Source: Anas platyrhynchos (taxonomy: Eukaryota > Chordata > Aves > Anseriformes > Anatidae). Taken from it: a stretch of DNA of 64,000 bases. Each line of letters opens with the position of its first letter. Within the stretch, counting starts at the first letter, position 1. Positions 45,501 to 57,260 of this stretch are shown piece after piece. A program made the position numbers and the translations under genes. The notes below the pieces were generated by a model. It made no database searches. It saw nothing but the letters and a program-made list of their open reading frames with translations, and was not told the DNA's origin. Where the stretch lies: contig NC_092600.1 in assembly GCF_047663525.1 (NCBI RefSeq), forward strand, positions 3,716,001 to 3,780,000. The letters are read 5' to 3'.

Positions 45501-48064
45501 AGGAGACTGAAAACTAATAAGAATAATAATCTATAGGCAGTGCAGCTTCAGATGCAAAAGGTGTCACTTCTGCTGGGTGGAAATAGTTCCCTGGTCAGAG
45601 GAAGAAGCGGCGCAACCTCCGTCAGCGCAGGTCCTGGTGCAGCAGAGCGTGCGGCTGAGTATTGAAGGGTACGGATCCTCTCCCAGCCTTATGGGAGCCA
45701 CTGATCCCTCAGAAGCAAAACACAAAAGGAAGAGCCTCTCTGGCCTGGGCCCACGTTGCTTCCCAGAGCAGTGTGCCCTGGACTTGGGGCGTGTCACTTG
45801 TCCTTCCCGTGGGAGCTCGTCACCTTCCAGTCTGCCTCGCAGAGGAGCTGAGCACAGGGACACGGAGAGGCTTCTTTGAAAGGCACGTGGGGAAGAGGGG
45901 CTCGCTGTAAAGCCCCAGTGAATGCTGTGTTTGGGTCAGGGCAAGCATGGGACAGGCAGAAGGCGAGGGGACGGGTTGAAGGGTACCTTAGGGACCCTGT
46001 GGGTAGCATGCACTCAATAAACTGGTAACAATAAGTGAACAAACGCTTGTTGGTGCCTATCCTGGCATGCCAGTGGTTGGGAAGTGGATTTTATGGTCAG
46101 CTTGAATTTGAGACCTGGTAAAAGAGAAAATATCTGATGTTTTCTTACCATGTATTTCATGCATAGGTTAAAATAGCATCAGCAGAGCTTCTGCAGTGGC
46201 TCTGGGTATCGAGGAAAGTACCGCAGGCTGTGCACCTAAAAGCTTGCCCAGGGCATCAGCACCCTGAGCACAGCAGCTTCTTCTGGGGGTGCTACTCCAA
46301 CTATCAGGCTGGGAGGTGGGTGGGGATGGGATTATTCTGGTTCTAGAACATTTTAGTAAAAGGAAAAGTACTCTATGGTGCAATGCAACATGTGCTTCAC
46401 CAGGTTCTGAGGCTTATGCCAGCAGAAATTCTTAGACCAAGCTCATTATGGCTGGTGGCTGAAAACAAGCTGTCATTACTTAAAAATAAATAAGAAAATG
46501 CCTGATTTGATAAAAACTCAATTTATTCAAAATGGGCTGAGATAAACACACTCAAATTTATTCTCTCTTTCAACATTAGAGTAATTATTTGGAATTACAC
46601 CAGTTAAGTTTGGTTCAGATGAGATTAAAATCAGCCACCTGTCAAGGAATAAAATATTTAAGCCTGCTGTAGAGTAGACTAACTTTTTTGAGCATCATAA
46701 AACATGGTAACCAAGACAATGACATGGAAGTATACCAACTGTGCAATTTCTTTCTGTGTAAAAGAGTTTACGAACAGACTCCCAGGTATCCGCATTTTGT
46801 ATGTGAGTGAAGCCTGTCTGTATGTATAATTGCACTGTACAATCTCGTTTGGATTACATACATTATGTACATATGTACACACAGCACTTCTGCTGTATTC
46901 TGCATGTTAACAATGCATTGAGGGGCACAGCTTCTAACACCGCCTGAACTCCTTTCCTTTGATAGGTGATTCACTAGAAAAAAAAACGGAGTAAAAAATT
47001 GTTTTAAGAGAGTTTCTGGCTATCTGCAATTCAGCCATATGTTGAGACACTGCGGTTTTGTTTTATTTTATTTTTTGAAAAGCCCTTTGCCCACTGTGGG
47101 AAACATGAATACTGTTCTGGGATTCGTGCTGCATGGCACTGTAAGTGCAAGTTTATTAAAAAATGTCATCTATAAAATATCACGTCTGCTAACAGGGTGA
47201 AGCAGAAGTAGAGCTTTTAGTAGAAAACCAGATTGCTAATTAATCTAAAACAGTGTGTTACCAGTAACGAATGTTGAATCAATCATGCTGTTGCCCTACT
47301 GATAAAGCATGATTTTAATTGTTGTAGACTTTTAGAAAGAGCAAGGAGTGGAGATACCATGCACGAAAGCAACTGCTCCTATAAAACTGCTTTGTGGTTT
47401 CAGAAGTTATCTGCTTTTTGTACTGAACTCAGAGCACTCTGTTCTCTCCTTTCATTAGTTTATATACGATTAATGATGTTTATTTTCTCTCCTTCCTTCT
47501 CTCCATCCTGATTTTTTTCTGGTTTCGTGCCGTGGTGAATAATTTCCTTTGTAGCTTAAGAAAGTTGAAAACAAGTTACCTAGATATTTATTTAGTGGTT
47601 CACATAACTGGTAGTAACTTAAAACCTCCTTGAAGATGCAGTAAAACATCAAAAAAACACCCTCAGCAGAATCATGCTCAAAAACCTAAATAAACCTTTT
47701 TAGTTTTCTCCCGCTGCCAGGCATGACTCCCATTACATTACCAAACATTTTCAGAAGCAGTTGAGAGAAACAGGTCTGGAAAGTAAACTCTCATGCTCGG
47801 TGTGGAGCCGTTAGGTAAATACACCGTGTTTTACATTCAATGCTATGGCTTCATAAACGTGGGTAACAAGCTCCACCAGATGCACAAATCAGGGATTGTT
47901 GTTAATGCAAATATCCTTGTATGGGCACTGAATGGGGTGATGATGACATTTGCATACATATAGAGCTTAAACTGGAATCGAGGGGCAATTTATAATTATT
48001 TTTTTTAATCATGAAACCATATAAATTTGCTAAAGCATCACCTCTTTAGTTCATAGTTGAGCTT
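39531..48064. other. Intergenic DNA between convergent SMAD5 and SMIM32
   Basis: About 8.5 kb without a recognised gene. The longest frames (42,007-42,426 and 45,577-45,879 on +, 43,874-44,275 on -) have no family resemblance, and their neighbours on the other strand are equally open. It includes A-runs at 40,662-40,674 and 43,680-43,695. No known interspersed repeat was seen. Confidence 0.5.
47905..47955. promoter_or_regulatory. Paired inverted octamer (POU) motifs
   Basis: ATGCAAAT at 47,905-47,912 and its exact reverse complement ATTTGCAT at 47,948-47,955, starting 43 bp apart. They lie about 300 bp beyond the SMIM32 stop codon. Both are perfect octamer sites for POU-family factors; function is inference. 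Confidence 0.4.
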
Positions 48065-48070
48065 TTTATT
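48065..48070 (-). terminator. Candidate SMIM32 poly(A) signal
   Basis: TTTATT on the + strand reads AATAAA on the minus strand, about 185 bp after the SMIM32 stop codon. This is the nearest canonical signal found downstream. Confidence 0.4.
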
Positions 48071-48253
48071 TACAGCTATTCTGATTTACATACGGCATTT
48101 TTTTCAGCAATCTTTCCCTGCGATGCAGCCTATTATTTTAAAGAGGGTTGAATCCACTCACTGACATATGGAAAAAAAAATAAAAAATAAATGTCTTATT
48201 GCACAGGGTTTCTGGTTCCTGCTACTGTGGTAAGACATTGTTTCTCTCTCGTG

Positions 48254-48574
48254 TCAGACAGCTTGTGTCCTCCACGGGCTCCTTGCTTCTCGGAGGGATC
48301 TGTCGTAAGGAAGAGTAGCAAAAAAAGAATTTTTCAGCTGGCAGTTTATGAAGAGCACAATGAGCGTCACAGTCAAGAGCAGAAAGAAAAACAGAATGAT
48401 GTAAGTCACCAGGTCGGGCTTATTTATTTCCCCTTCTTTTAACACCCTGGCTGTCGACATGTACAGCGCCGAGGAGCTCACGGGTCTCTGGGTGCTGCTT
48501 AGGTAGGGCGTGTTGGTCTGAATGATGAGGTGAGCTTCGGTGGCACTGGTTGAATTTAGCAATTCACTATACAT
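48254..48574 (-). CDS. SMIM32: Small integral membrane protein 32 (SMIM32) orthologue
   Basis: An intact single-exon ORF of 106 residues from ATG 48,574 (A at -3, good context) to TGA. It is the first ATG in the frame; upstream codons are open but offer none. Residues 1-55 are polar, with one N-glycosylation sequon (NST at 7-9). Residues 56-78 form one strongly hydrophobic segment (VTYIILFFFLLLTVTLIVLF). The tail is basic and reads LKNSFFATLPYDRSLREARS, then PWRTQAV. The KPDL-x-TY entry to the membrane segment and the CQL-x(n)-LPYDRSLREARSPW tail match what I recall of human SMIM32, which maps between SMAD5 and TRPC7 in 5q31. Predicted: N terminus outside, short basic tail in the cytosol. Function unknown to me. 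Convergent with SMAD5. Confidence 0.75.
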   Translation of the reverse strand: MYSELLNSTSATEAHLIIQTNTPYLSSTQRPVSSSALYMSTARVLKEGEINKPDLVTYIILFFFLLLTVTLIVLFINCQLKNSFFATLPYDRSLREARSPWRTQAV

Positions 48575-49560
48575 GTTCTTGCTTAAATTTCCTCCACGGC
48601 AGAAGTAAAGAAGGAGAGCACACACGGTCACTCTTTGGCATAGGAAGGGAATAACACTGCTGCTCGTAAAAGGCTGGGAGCGAGCCGCATTTTGTCTAGG
48701 AGCAAAAGCAAATTAATTCCCTCGCACGGCTTAGGGAGTTTCTTTTAAATCTCCGTGGCTCCTAGTTACAGCATTCATCCCCGGCTAGGAAGGAAAACCG
48801 GTGCGGGTACCTCAGTCCTGCAGCGTGGGGGCTCCGGGGCCGTGGGGCGTGCATGGGAGTGCTCGGGGGGCAGCGGGGCTTCGGTGGGCGCCGCTCGCTC
48901 TCGGTCAAGGGGCAGGCACGGTGGGCTTCCAGGTGCTTTTCTGAAGTGGGATGCACACAAATCCGGGGTTAAATGGGATCTGCAGAGAGAGGCAGCTGCC
49001 GCTTTGGCATCCCGCTGGGTTCACGGTCGCCGGTTTCTCCCCCGGGATCCTCCTCGCTGCTGAAATCCCGGTGCTGGGAAGCATTGGTGGACTTTCTTAA
49101 TCCCAGTTAGCGGCACACCGGGTAGCCAACGTTCAGAGGCTGGGCTTGCTGCTTTAGCCTTCCAGGCATTCCTTTTGGCTGCTTTGAGAGACAAAAAATA
49201 AAAATAAATTTAAAAAAAAAATCCAAGACCAAGGTCCCTTTGTTTAAAAAAGAAAGAGCAAAAAGCCTCCCCAGAAATTGGAGGGGGAGCAGTTTGGAAA
49301 CCTCTTCTCTGCCCTTGCCTCACAGCGCTGCGAAGTGGGACTGTGCAGAATTGTGTCAAACGGGACTTTTCCTCCCGACAGAGGCTCCGCTGCGGCGTCA
49401 CTTGCTACCGGGGGAAGGGAGGAATTGCACGGGGGTGCCGGCGGGCTCTGAAGTCCGCCGTGTCTGGCAGTGACATGATGCTAAGGGAAGAGATCCGCCG
49501 ATAAAGCCTTGCGAGAGCCCGGGGGCTCTGCTGAGAGGTTCTGAGCTGGGGGAGGGTAAC
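48575..49560 (-). promoter_or_regulatory. SMIM32 5' UTR and GC-rich promoter-like region
   Basis: Upstream of SMIM32 (higher coordinates) the DNA becomes GC- and CpG-richer at about 48,780-49,070 and 49,375-49,520 (GGCGCCGCTCGCTC, CCCGGGATCC, GCCGGCGGGCTC, GATCCGCCG). This is the expected place for a minus-strand start site. No TATA box was identified, and a 5' UTR intron cannot be excluded. Confidence 0.45.
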
Positions 49561-49653
49561 AGAGGATGGGACAGAAAGAAAATTGCTTCAAAATCTCTTT
49601 CTTCTTCAGACCTCTATTGTTAAAATTGCTCTCTCTGGCATAGATAGAAAATG

Positions 49654-49686
<33 letters not shown>

Positions 49687-50370
49687 CCTCTTGGGCCCCA
49701 GCACGCTCTCCAGCCTGACAATTAGCATGTTAATTTTTTTTTTTTTTTCATCAAATTGCTTTTATGCTGCTATTAGCTGCTGGCTGCTCGCCAGCTCCCT
49801 CTCGCACTCTCACTCCCGTGCATCAGATAAGCCCGGTTAATACTTCGGGTTAGCTCAGTGCCACTTGGGAAGGGGGCAAAGGGGGGATGGCAAGAGAGGA
49901 GTGCTTAGGGAACTTGACAAAAGAAAGTGTCAAACACGCTCTCCATCCCCAGGGTACCGGTCCCAGCAAACGTTAATGCTGCTTATGATGAGCCATTGCA
50001 GCTGACGGTCCAGGGAGGTTAAACATTTCAATTAGCATAATAAATGTTTCCGCCACAAGAGAGGGAATGAAAAGAGGAGAAATCCCCAGGTCAAGCAGAC
50101 TTAAATCAAAGAAAACAAAGTCTCTGCTCGAAGGCAGAGCTCCTCAAGGCCTCGTGCAGCATCTTCCTGACTTTCTGACAAGCTGTGAGTGCCTGGGGGA
50201 GCCCTGTGGACTTCCAGCCTGTCTCTGAGGCAGGGGGTGGCTCCCGTGTCCCTGTGGCCTCGTGCCCACATCCTTCTGCTCCTGGACCTGCCACTACCCG
50301 TGTGTTTGCCTCCAAGCCTTGGGTCAAGAATTGAATTCAAATGGAGATGTTCCTCTACAGTTTCTGCTGA
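49561..50370. other. Intergenic DNA, nothing recognised
   Basis: Contains T-runs at 49,668-49,687 and 49,734-49,748 and no recognisable gene. Confidence 0.5.
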
Positions 50371-50446
50371 TTATTTTATTTTATTTTATTTTATTTTATT
50401 TTATTTTATTTTATTTTATTTTATTTTATTATTTTATTTTATTTTT
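50371..50446 (+). repeat. (ATTTT)n pentanucleotide microsatellite
   Basis: About 15 head-to-tail TTATT/ATTTT units, near-perfect over 60 bp and then with one phase slip. It produces a repetitive YFILF-type open frame that is not a gene. Confidence 0.97.
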
Positions 50447-50903
50447 TCATTTTTTTCCCCTTTTCAGCCAAAGTGAGCTGACTCCCACATGCTGCTCTCC
50501 AAAGAGCCCAGGTTCTTTTCCCTGGCTGTTTAACACCAGAGCAGGAGGCATGGCTCCTCCTGGGGACATTTCTCCTGCCTGCAGAGCAACCGTGGTTACA
50601 CATATTTACTCTGCATGGGTTCAAAGAACAGGACAGAGAGGCAGGCAGCCAGCACAGGGGCTGGAAAAGTCAACAGAGTCATAAAAAAGCTAATATAGTT
50701 TGCAACTGTTTTACCTATCATGTCTCCTTGCAGTCAGGGAGGTTTGGAGCAGCAGCGGGACGTGGATGGCTGGAGGTCTGGATGTCTTCCCAGCACCCTC
50801 CCCTCTTCCTCTCTGAACTTCTGTCCAGTTTAACCAAACTTTGCGTCCTTTCTTTGCTTATTTATTTTGTTGAGTTTGTTAGTCCGTAGGAAAAGCAGAA
50901 AGG
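50447..50903. other. Intergenic DNA, nothing recognised
   Basis: No ORF of recognisable content, RNA gene or repeat family. Confidence 0.5.
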
Positions 50904-50930
50904 CAGCTGGGGGCTGAGCGCTATAAATAG
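50904..50930 (+). promoter_or_regulatory. E-box plus MEF2/TATA-type site
   Basis: CAGCTG at 50,904-50,909 is followed 11 bp later by CTATAAATAG at 50,921-50,930. The latter is both a perfect MEF2 consensus (YTA-W4-TAR) and a good TATA box. Activity is not shown by sequence alone. Confidence 0.4.
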
Positions 50931-52031
50931 CAAGGAGAGTCTACATGTTCCACTTTAGCACAAAGTTTATTAAAAAGGCTTGTCTGCAAATGGTACCAAT
51001 TCTGCAATAATGGGGGAAAATGCTGCAATGGATGCACATAAGTGGCACATCAGGGGACACTCCTGGGAGCCACCAGAGGTGTTCCCAGGGGCAGGTGGCA
51101 CTGCCAGGAGGGCTCTGAACCTCCCTTTTCCCTCCTGTTTGCATGCAGGTTGCACACGCAGACACAGAGCCCAAATATTTTCCCTTCTGCTCCAACAAAA
51201 TGTTATCTCGTGCTCTTGAAAGATTTGTTTTGTGCCCTGAGGATGCAATCGTGCAGCACCAGTGCCATCGCTTTGGGCTGAGGACTGTTGCTAATGGTCA
51301 CGGTCCAAGCACCTGGCAGCCGGTGCTGGAATAAATCCTCTGGTGTTTTACAAGCGCCCTGTGTGCGTGCAGGCTCTGGAGTGTGTAAAACTCCTCCTGT
51401 TTTTTGGCTGTCTGTCTGAGGCTGATAGAGAAACAGATGAGAAGCCCTGGGAGTAAATCAAATGTGTTTTCAACAGCACCATATCCGGGCTTAATCTCAA
51501 AAAAACTAAATTGCCATAAATAATACTTTAATTGCAAAAAATAAGAGTTGATCCTTTCCCTCTGTTTTCCTTAATTTAGAAGCTCATTTAAAGTCCTCAG
51601 TTCCTTGTAATTTTTCCTCATTAACTTACTTCTTACTTAGTACCTTTGTTGTTGTTGTTGCTTGTTTTCTATTTCTCTTTGTTTAAGGTTTCCAGCAGAT
51701 AATGACTTGTTTTGGTAAGGTTTTAATGTGCACTGGAAGTGATGCAGTGAGGACACGCATCGAGGCTCTGGTGGTGGCTGGAGTTTAGCAGCAATAAACC
51801 CTTCAGTGCTGGGGCTTCCTGGTATGCTTGGAAGCTGGGCCAGCGTCCTCATCCTTGATGGCATCACTGGGATGAATCCTGGGGCCCAGGAGGCCGTTGC
51901 TGTCATGCAGACAGGGCTGAGCACCATTGGTGTGTTGTGAGAGACCCGAATTCTTCATTTGGGTGCCCATGCCCAGCAGCTCCTCCTGCTGCAGTCAGTT
52001 CTGCCCAAGTAAAGGGGGGAACTTTGAGGGG
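50931..52031. other. Intergenic DNA, nothing recognised
   Basis: Unique sequence with overlapping short frames on both strands and no recognised family. A (TTG)4 tract lies near 51,648-51,661. Confidence 0.5.
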
Positions 52032-52078
52032 TTGCTCAGCCCCTCGGCCCCTTGCTCAGCCCCTTGAGGGGCTGCTCA
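52032..52078 (+). repeat. Short direct and inverted repeat cluster
   Basis: TTGCTCAGCCCCT occurs at 52,032-52,044 and 52,052-52,064, and the second copy forms a 7-bp-armed palindrome (AGCCCCT TG AGGGGCT, 52,058-52,073). Small local structure, function unknown. Confidence 0.7.
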
Positions 52079-55000
52079 CCCATTCTGGGTGCTCAGCCTG
52101 GGGTGTCCCACCTGGATGTTGTCCCTCTGGCTGAGCCCAGGCCATTTATTTACGGTCATGGTGATGCGGTGGCAGCTGCGGCCTAAGCTTGGCCCAGTCT
52201 TGCTGTAGCCTGATACAAATCCTGGCATCAAATCCCTAGGGCTCAAAGAAGGGAAACCAGTGTCTGTGAACCTCAGCACCGTTTGCTGGAGCTCTCTGGG
52301 TGGCCTGGGCCATCGTGTTTGCTTTAACAAACACTCAGCCAAGCTGCAAACAAACAGGATGCAAATCTTAGAGGCTGACCGGTGCTTGGGGTTTGGTTGT
52401 GCGGTGGAAGGCTGGAGCCTTTCCCCGTTTCCAAAGCGGTAAATAATGCATGATCTGTCTCCTCCACGCTTACGCAACCCCTACCATGATAAATATCAAC
52501 CGAGGGAAATGAGAGTGGAAAGAGGCATTATCTTTCTCGGTAATGCAACCATTTACAATCTGCGTTACGATTCTTCTGCTCTGAGGAGTAAGCGGCAGTC
52601 GGGGGGATTGTTTCTGTTAGCAGACCAGAAATCACAAATCATGGGCTGTAATTTTCCAGTGTCACTTAGAAGCAGCCTTAAAAACTTAAAGAGGAGAGGA
52701 AATAAAAATAATATACAGAGGTTGTTTCCTTTTTTAATCCCTCTGAAGTAAAACACTTATTTCCAAGTGCCTGAGAATCAAATATTGAGGACTATATGTT
52801 CAAAGGCAGGGTCTTAAAGCTAATCACCAGACACTTAATGAGGGGATGTTGCTTTCATTGCTTAAATACAGATCTGGATGCCTGAAGAAATTGGTCCAAG
52901 TGCTGAGAAGCCTGGATATTTTTTTTTAATTTTATTATTTATTTTGTTTTAGGAACTTGTGTCTCATATTTAAAATCGAGCTCTAATATTATGTTTCTCG
53001 TGATGTGTTTTCACCAGCTGAAACAGAAACATTTAGAAGGTGTCCAAAGAAGTCTGTGGGTCCAGAGAAGATGGGAGCTTGTGTGCATCATATCATGGCT
53101 CAGCCCAAATCCTTCATTCATCCCTGGATTGTGAGGAGCCGTGTGATAGAGCAAGCCACGCTCCATCAGAGGATGGGGATAAGCACCCTGCTCCTCCTGC
53201 CAGCCAGGTGAGTTTTGCCACTGCTCTAGCAGGTACGGAGAAATAACTCAGGCTGTTGGGTGAACCCTCCCTGCCATCCCATCCCAAGGGTTTGTGGACT
53301 TGTGTGGTAGCAATGAGGGTTCTTTCTGTCCTGAAAAGAAGTGGTTTTGTCCCTGCAATAGCCAGCTGGCTGCATACAGAAGCACAACTGCTGCTGTTTG
53401 GTGCAGCCATGACTGTGTGGATGGCTGTCCAGTGATGTTCCAGGAAATGCAGTATCAGAGTTTGTGCATGCAGCATGTGGGTGTTTTGGAAGTAAAACCA
53501 AAAGGTGCAATTGCAGACAAAGGTTGTCTTTTGTACTTCTTTTCCTCAAAGAACTGACTGCTAGTCATGAGACACCATTTTGTGAGCTGAGCTGGGTGCA
53601 AAAGGCAGTTGAGAAAAGAAGGGACAACGCATTACTTCTCATTGGTTTTAGTTCTGAATTCATCTTTCAGTGCCAAAGATCCCTTACCAACCTGCGAGAT
53701 GAGTAAAAGGCAACACCCACCCCATCCTGAATACATCCTTCGGGGATCAGCAGTGTATTTGGGGAGGCTGTGGTGAACAGCACTTTTCACCTCTTTCCTA
53801 TACATGTCTCTTCTCAAATGGAATAGAACAAGCCTCTCTCCAGGCTGCTGCAGAAAGCACGTCCCACCTGCATGTAGCCCTCCTCCTCCGTGTCCCACTG
53901 ATATGCTGTAAAACTTCACATTTAACCATATTATTGGCTTCATGTAGGAAATTCTGATCAGGCAGGACTGGCGTGTGCCCACCAGCTTTTGAGAAAGTGT
54001 TGAACTCCCAGCTAGAAACCCCCTTTCTCTGGCATCACCGTATTTTTCCCTACCTTACTCTTGCGAGCATTAGGTTTTTGGAATGAGACACGGATTGCTA
54101 GGGAAGCTTCACAGATCATCACGGGGTGTTTTATTATTGGAGCTTGTTTTTATTCATTGCTTCTTGCTTGTCTGGTGTCAGAAACGGTTCCTCCTTTTTT
54201 GCAGACATCTGGGCATGATCTGTCAGTGATGGGAAGCTGTGGCAGTTTCTGTCAGGCAGTAAATGACAGGTTGGGTAGATGGGGTTTCTCTTTCTTCTCG
54301 AGTTATTGATTTATGGTTTGTTTTTTTAAGGTCCTCGATGACTAAATTTTGAGAGGAGACAACCCTAAGTAGTGAGGGTGAGCTATGAAAGCTGGGTTAT
54401 CCCCAGAGAGAAATATGAAAGTTTCCTTTACAGCCAAGGGGCTGACTCCCTGCACACATGCCAAGCCTCTTACTGCTCTGATCAGGTTCTGTACAAGTGG
54501 TCCATTTTGCAGCCCACATCCCAGGTTGAAAAATGGGCTTGATAATACTTCCTCACCCTGCAGAGGTCCTGAGCACTGATCACAGAAGGTGGCAAGGTGC
54601 TCTGATGCAGGAAAAAGGGAGTAACAAACCAGCTAGCACAGCTCCCCTGCCCCACGTAGGAAATCCTCCCTCTGAGCACTGTTAGGGCTTGTGGTGTGCG
54701 TGCTTCTCTGCTTGTGTAAGGTAGTAAAGCAAATGGATTGCTCAGGGTCATCTATTTATTGTTGGTCGTGGTGTGAGCTAAGCCTGCTTACAGTGTCAGC
54801 TCTGAGAAATATTGTTCACACAAATGGTGCTCACCCATGGGTTCTTGGGTGCCCTTTGGAGGCAGGAATGAAATTGAATGTAAAAGCAGCACATCGGCCT
54901 TCTCAGAGCAGGCATAAACCTCAGAGGTTTAGATTAACTTTAGTTTGGCAAGTACCAAACTCTGTGTGGCTACTGCTTTAAGGCACATTTCAATCTCTGA

Positions 55001-56984
55001 CTGCGAAAAATGAAAAGAAAAGTGAACACAGTGTTCCTCAGCAGGCCAGGGAAGAGCGCTGATGTTTAATTGTTTGTGTGCTGCTTGATAAAGAAGAACA
55101 GTTTTATAATTTCTAATTTATCATTCATAACGGTCTGACTCAACAGATCACATTGATGGTTCTTTGTAGCTCTGAGATCTTCTCAGAGTTAAGAAGAAGC
55201 CTTCTGCAGCACACCGAGAGCATCTCTGGCAGCGGCAGGGACGGGGCTGCCTCGTCCACTCCATACCCGTGGTTTCTGTCAGCTGAACTCTTGTCTCCCT
55301 CACTGAAGTCACCCGGACAGTGGCAGAACAAAAGGATTTGTTTCATTTTTTATTTTCTTTTTGATGAAATCAGGAAGAAAAACAACCCCTTTCCTTCTTC
55401 CCTTCCCTGAAAGACCTACACATGTACAAGAGAAGGACTGATGGAGGATTTGAGGGTGAAGTTGTAGTTTCAAATCTTACAGCAGAGCTGAAATGTTTGT
55501 GTTGTTCACTGGATGTATTTGCCCAAAAAGCAGGAGAAAGTCTCCTAGCCCTGTAGGTCAGGTTTCTATGTCTGTTTGTGCCACCTTTTGTGAATCCTGG
55601 AGAAGAACTGGATGTACATTATCAGAGTTCCGTATTTAGGTTAATTTTATAAGTGGCTATGAAATGTCCTGGCCTGCAGCAGGCCCAGCTTTGAATCAGA
55701 TGAAATCAGGCCCTTTCCTCATGTTCCAGATTTATGAGTTAAACCTAGGACAAACATCTCCTTGTTTCTGTGGGTGGTTCCTGGTCAGGCCTTTACGGGA
55801 AGTGAGGTTTGGTTTAGGTTATTAATGGGTTTTTATAACCCAGGAGAAAGAGGACAGCCCGCCTGCTAGGCAGAGGTGGAAACGGAGGTCTGTGAGAGCA
55901 GAGCCCAGCGAGCAAGGTCTGCTGGAGGGGAAAGAAAGCACTCGAATTCATCTCGGTTTTCCTGTCCGCAGGGCTTAGCCATGTCAGGCCTGGCTCCTCA
56001 CCCTCTTCCTTTACTCTGGTGGCTCCCTGGGTGGGTGTTGTTGGCTCTCAGCATCATTGCCTAAAACTGTAATTATTATTAGTCAAGGAAAGCTAGCTGT
56101 CCCCAGCTGTGAAACGGGTCAGGGCTGCACTGAGCTGGGCACAGCCCTTGCTTTGGGAAGCTGCAGCTCAAAATGAGGAAGGGAAGCAGCAGAGCTGGGC
56201 AGCCACCCCCAGTGGCACCATACAGGCTCTGCTGGGAACAAAACCTCCATGTCCTCACCCACGTCCAGGTGGCCCTGGCCATTAAGCTTCTAATACAATG
56301 GCAGGGGTGCTTTAAATTCTGTTTTCCATGTGGCAATGCTGAGCAGCTTTCAAAGAGCAGCAGGGAGAGGTGCTTCGTTGTAGGGCAGTGGCTCCTCTGT
56401 GCAGCACTCAAGCACAGGGCAGCCTGGTGTCCACTGACCAGCACCCAGGGGAGCTGGAAAATGCCCCAAAGACGTAAAATGCAAAATGCAGCAAAGACGG
56501 GTGGACAAATATGCTTACGGAATACACTAAAAAGAAAATCCATCAGCCTGTAACAGAGATTACTTTAATCATCTAAAATCTTGTTGCTCCTGGAATATCT
56601 GCTCATGGAGCAAACAAATTGGTTTTTATTCCATTGCTATAACTTCACGGAAATGCATTTGACAAGCTCAGTAACCAAAATTATTTAGGATAACAATATT
56701 ATCTTTTTCACATTGATAACAGCGGTCATAAAAGGAAAAGTGCGTGAAATATAAAGCCAACAGAAATACCTCAAATCTTAGACCCTTGAAATATTTGCAT
56801 CTCTTATACTGCAGTTGGTAAAATAAAACTTCACCTGACATTTAACTTTGCAGAGGAAGGTGGTGTTATCAAGTTATTCCTTTTGGAGATGAGGCAGTAA
56901 GATGATGTTCCTCAGTCATGTGCCTTGCCTATATGGAGGCAAATACATTCCAGTTGTATTTAATTAGTTTTGAACCTATGCTTG
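52079..56984. other. Intergenic DNA, nothing recognised
   Basis: About 4.9 kb of unique DNA. I searched both strands for exons of TRPC7, the next gene expected by synteny, and found none. No RNA gene or known repeat was recognised. Confidence 0.45.
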
Positions 56985-57260
56985 TGAGAAATACAGCACA
57001 GTACTGTTATTAAAATTCATGCTTTATAATAATTAGTACAGTTAGTGCAGTCTGTGCGAACTGCAAGCTATTAACTTTGATTAATGGTGGAATTATCCAA
57101 CTCTTGCTATCATTTAACCCGTTGCTAAATTTTTAAGGAGAGAGAAAGGTTGTGATCATTCTCAAAGGCTACATCAGGCCAGCCATTAATTATGAATACT
57201 CATTAATTATAACAGATTGTCTGCCATAAAATCTCTTTAACTGAACTTTTGAGTTTTTTA
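56985..57260. promoter_or_regulatory. Homeodomain-motif-dense candidate enhancer
   Basis: AT-rich but not low-complexity DNA with many TAAT-core sites: TAATAATTAGTA, GATTAATGG, and CATTAATTATGA followed by CATTAATTATAA 18 bp on. The two CATTAATTAT sites are near-identical homeodomain palindromes. The texture resembles a developmental conserved non-coding element. Confidence 0.35.
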
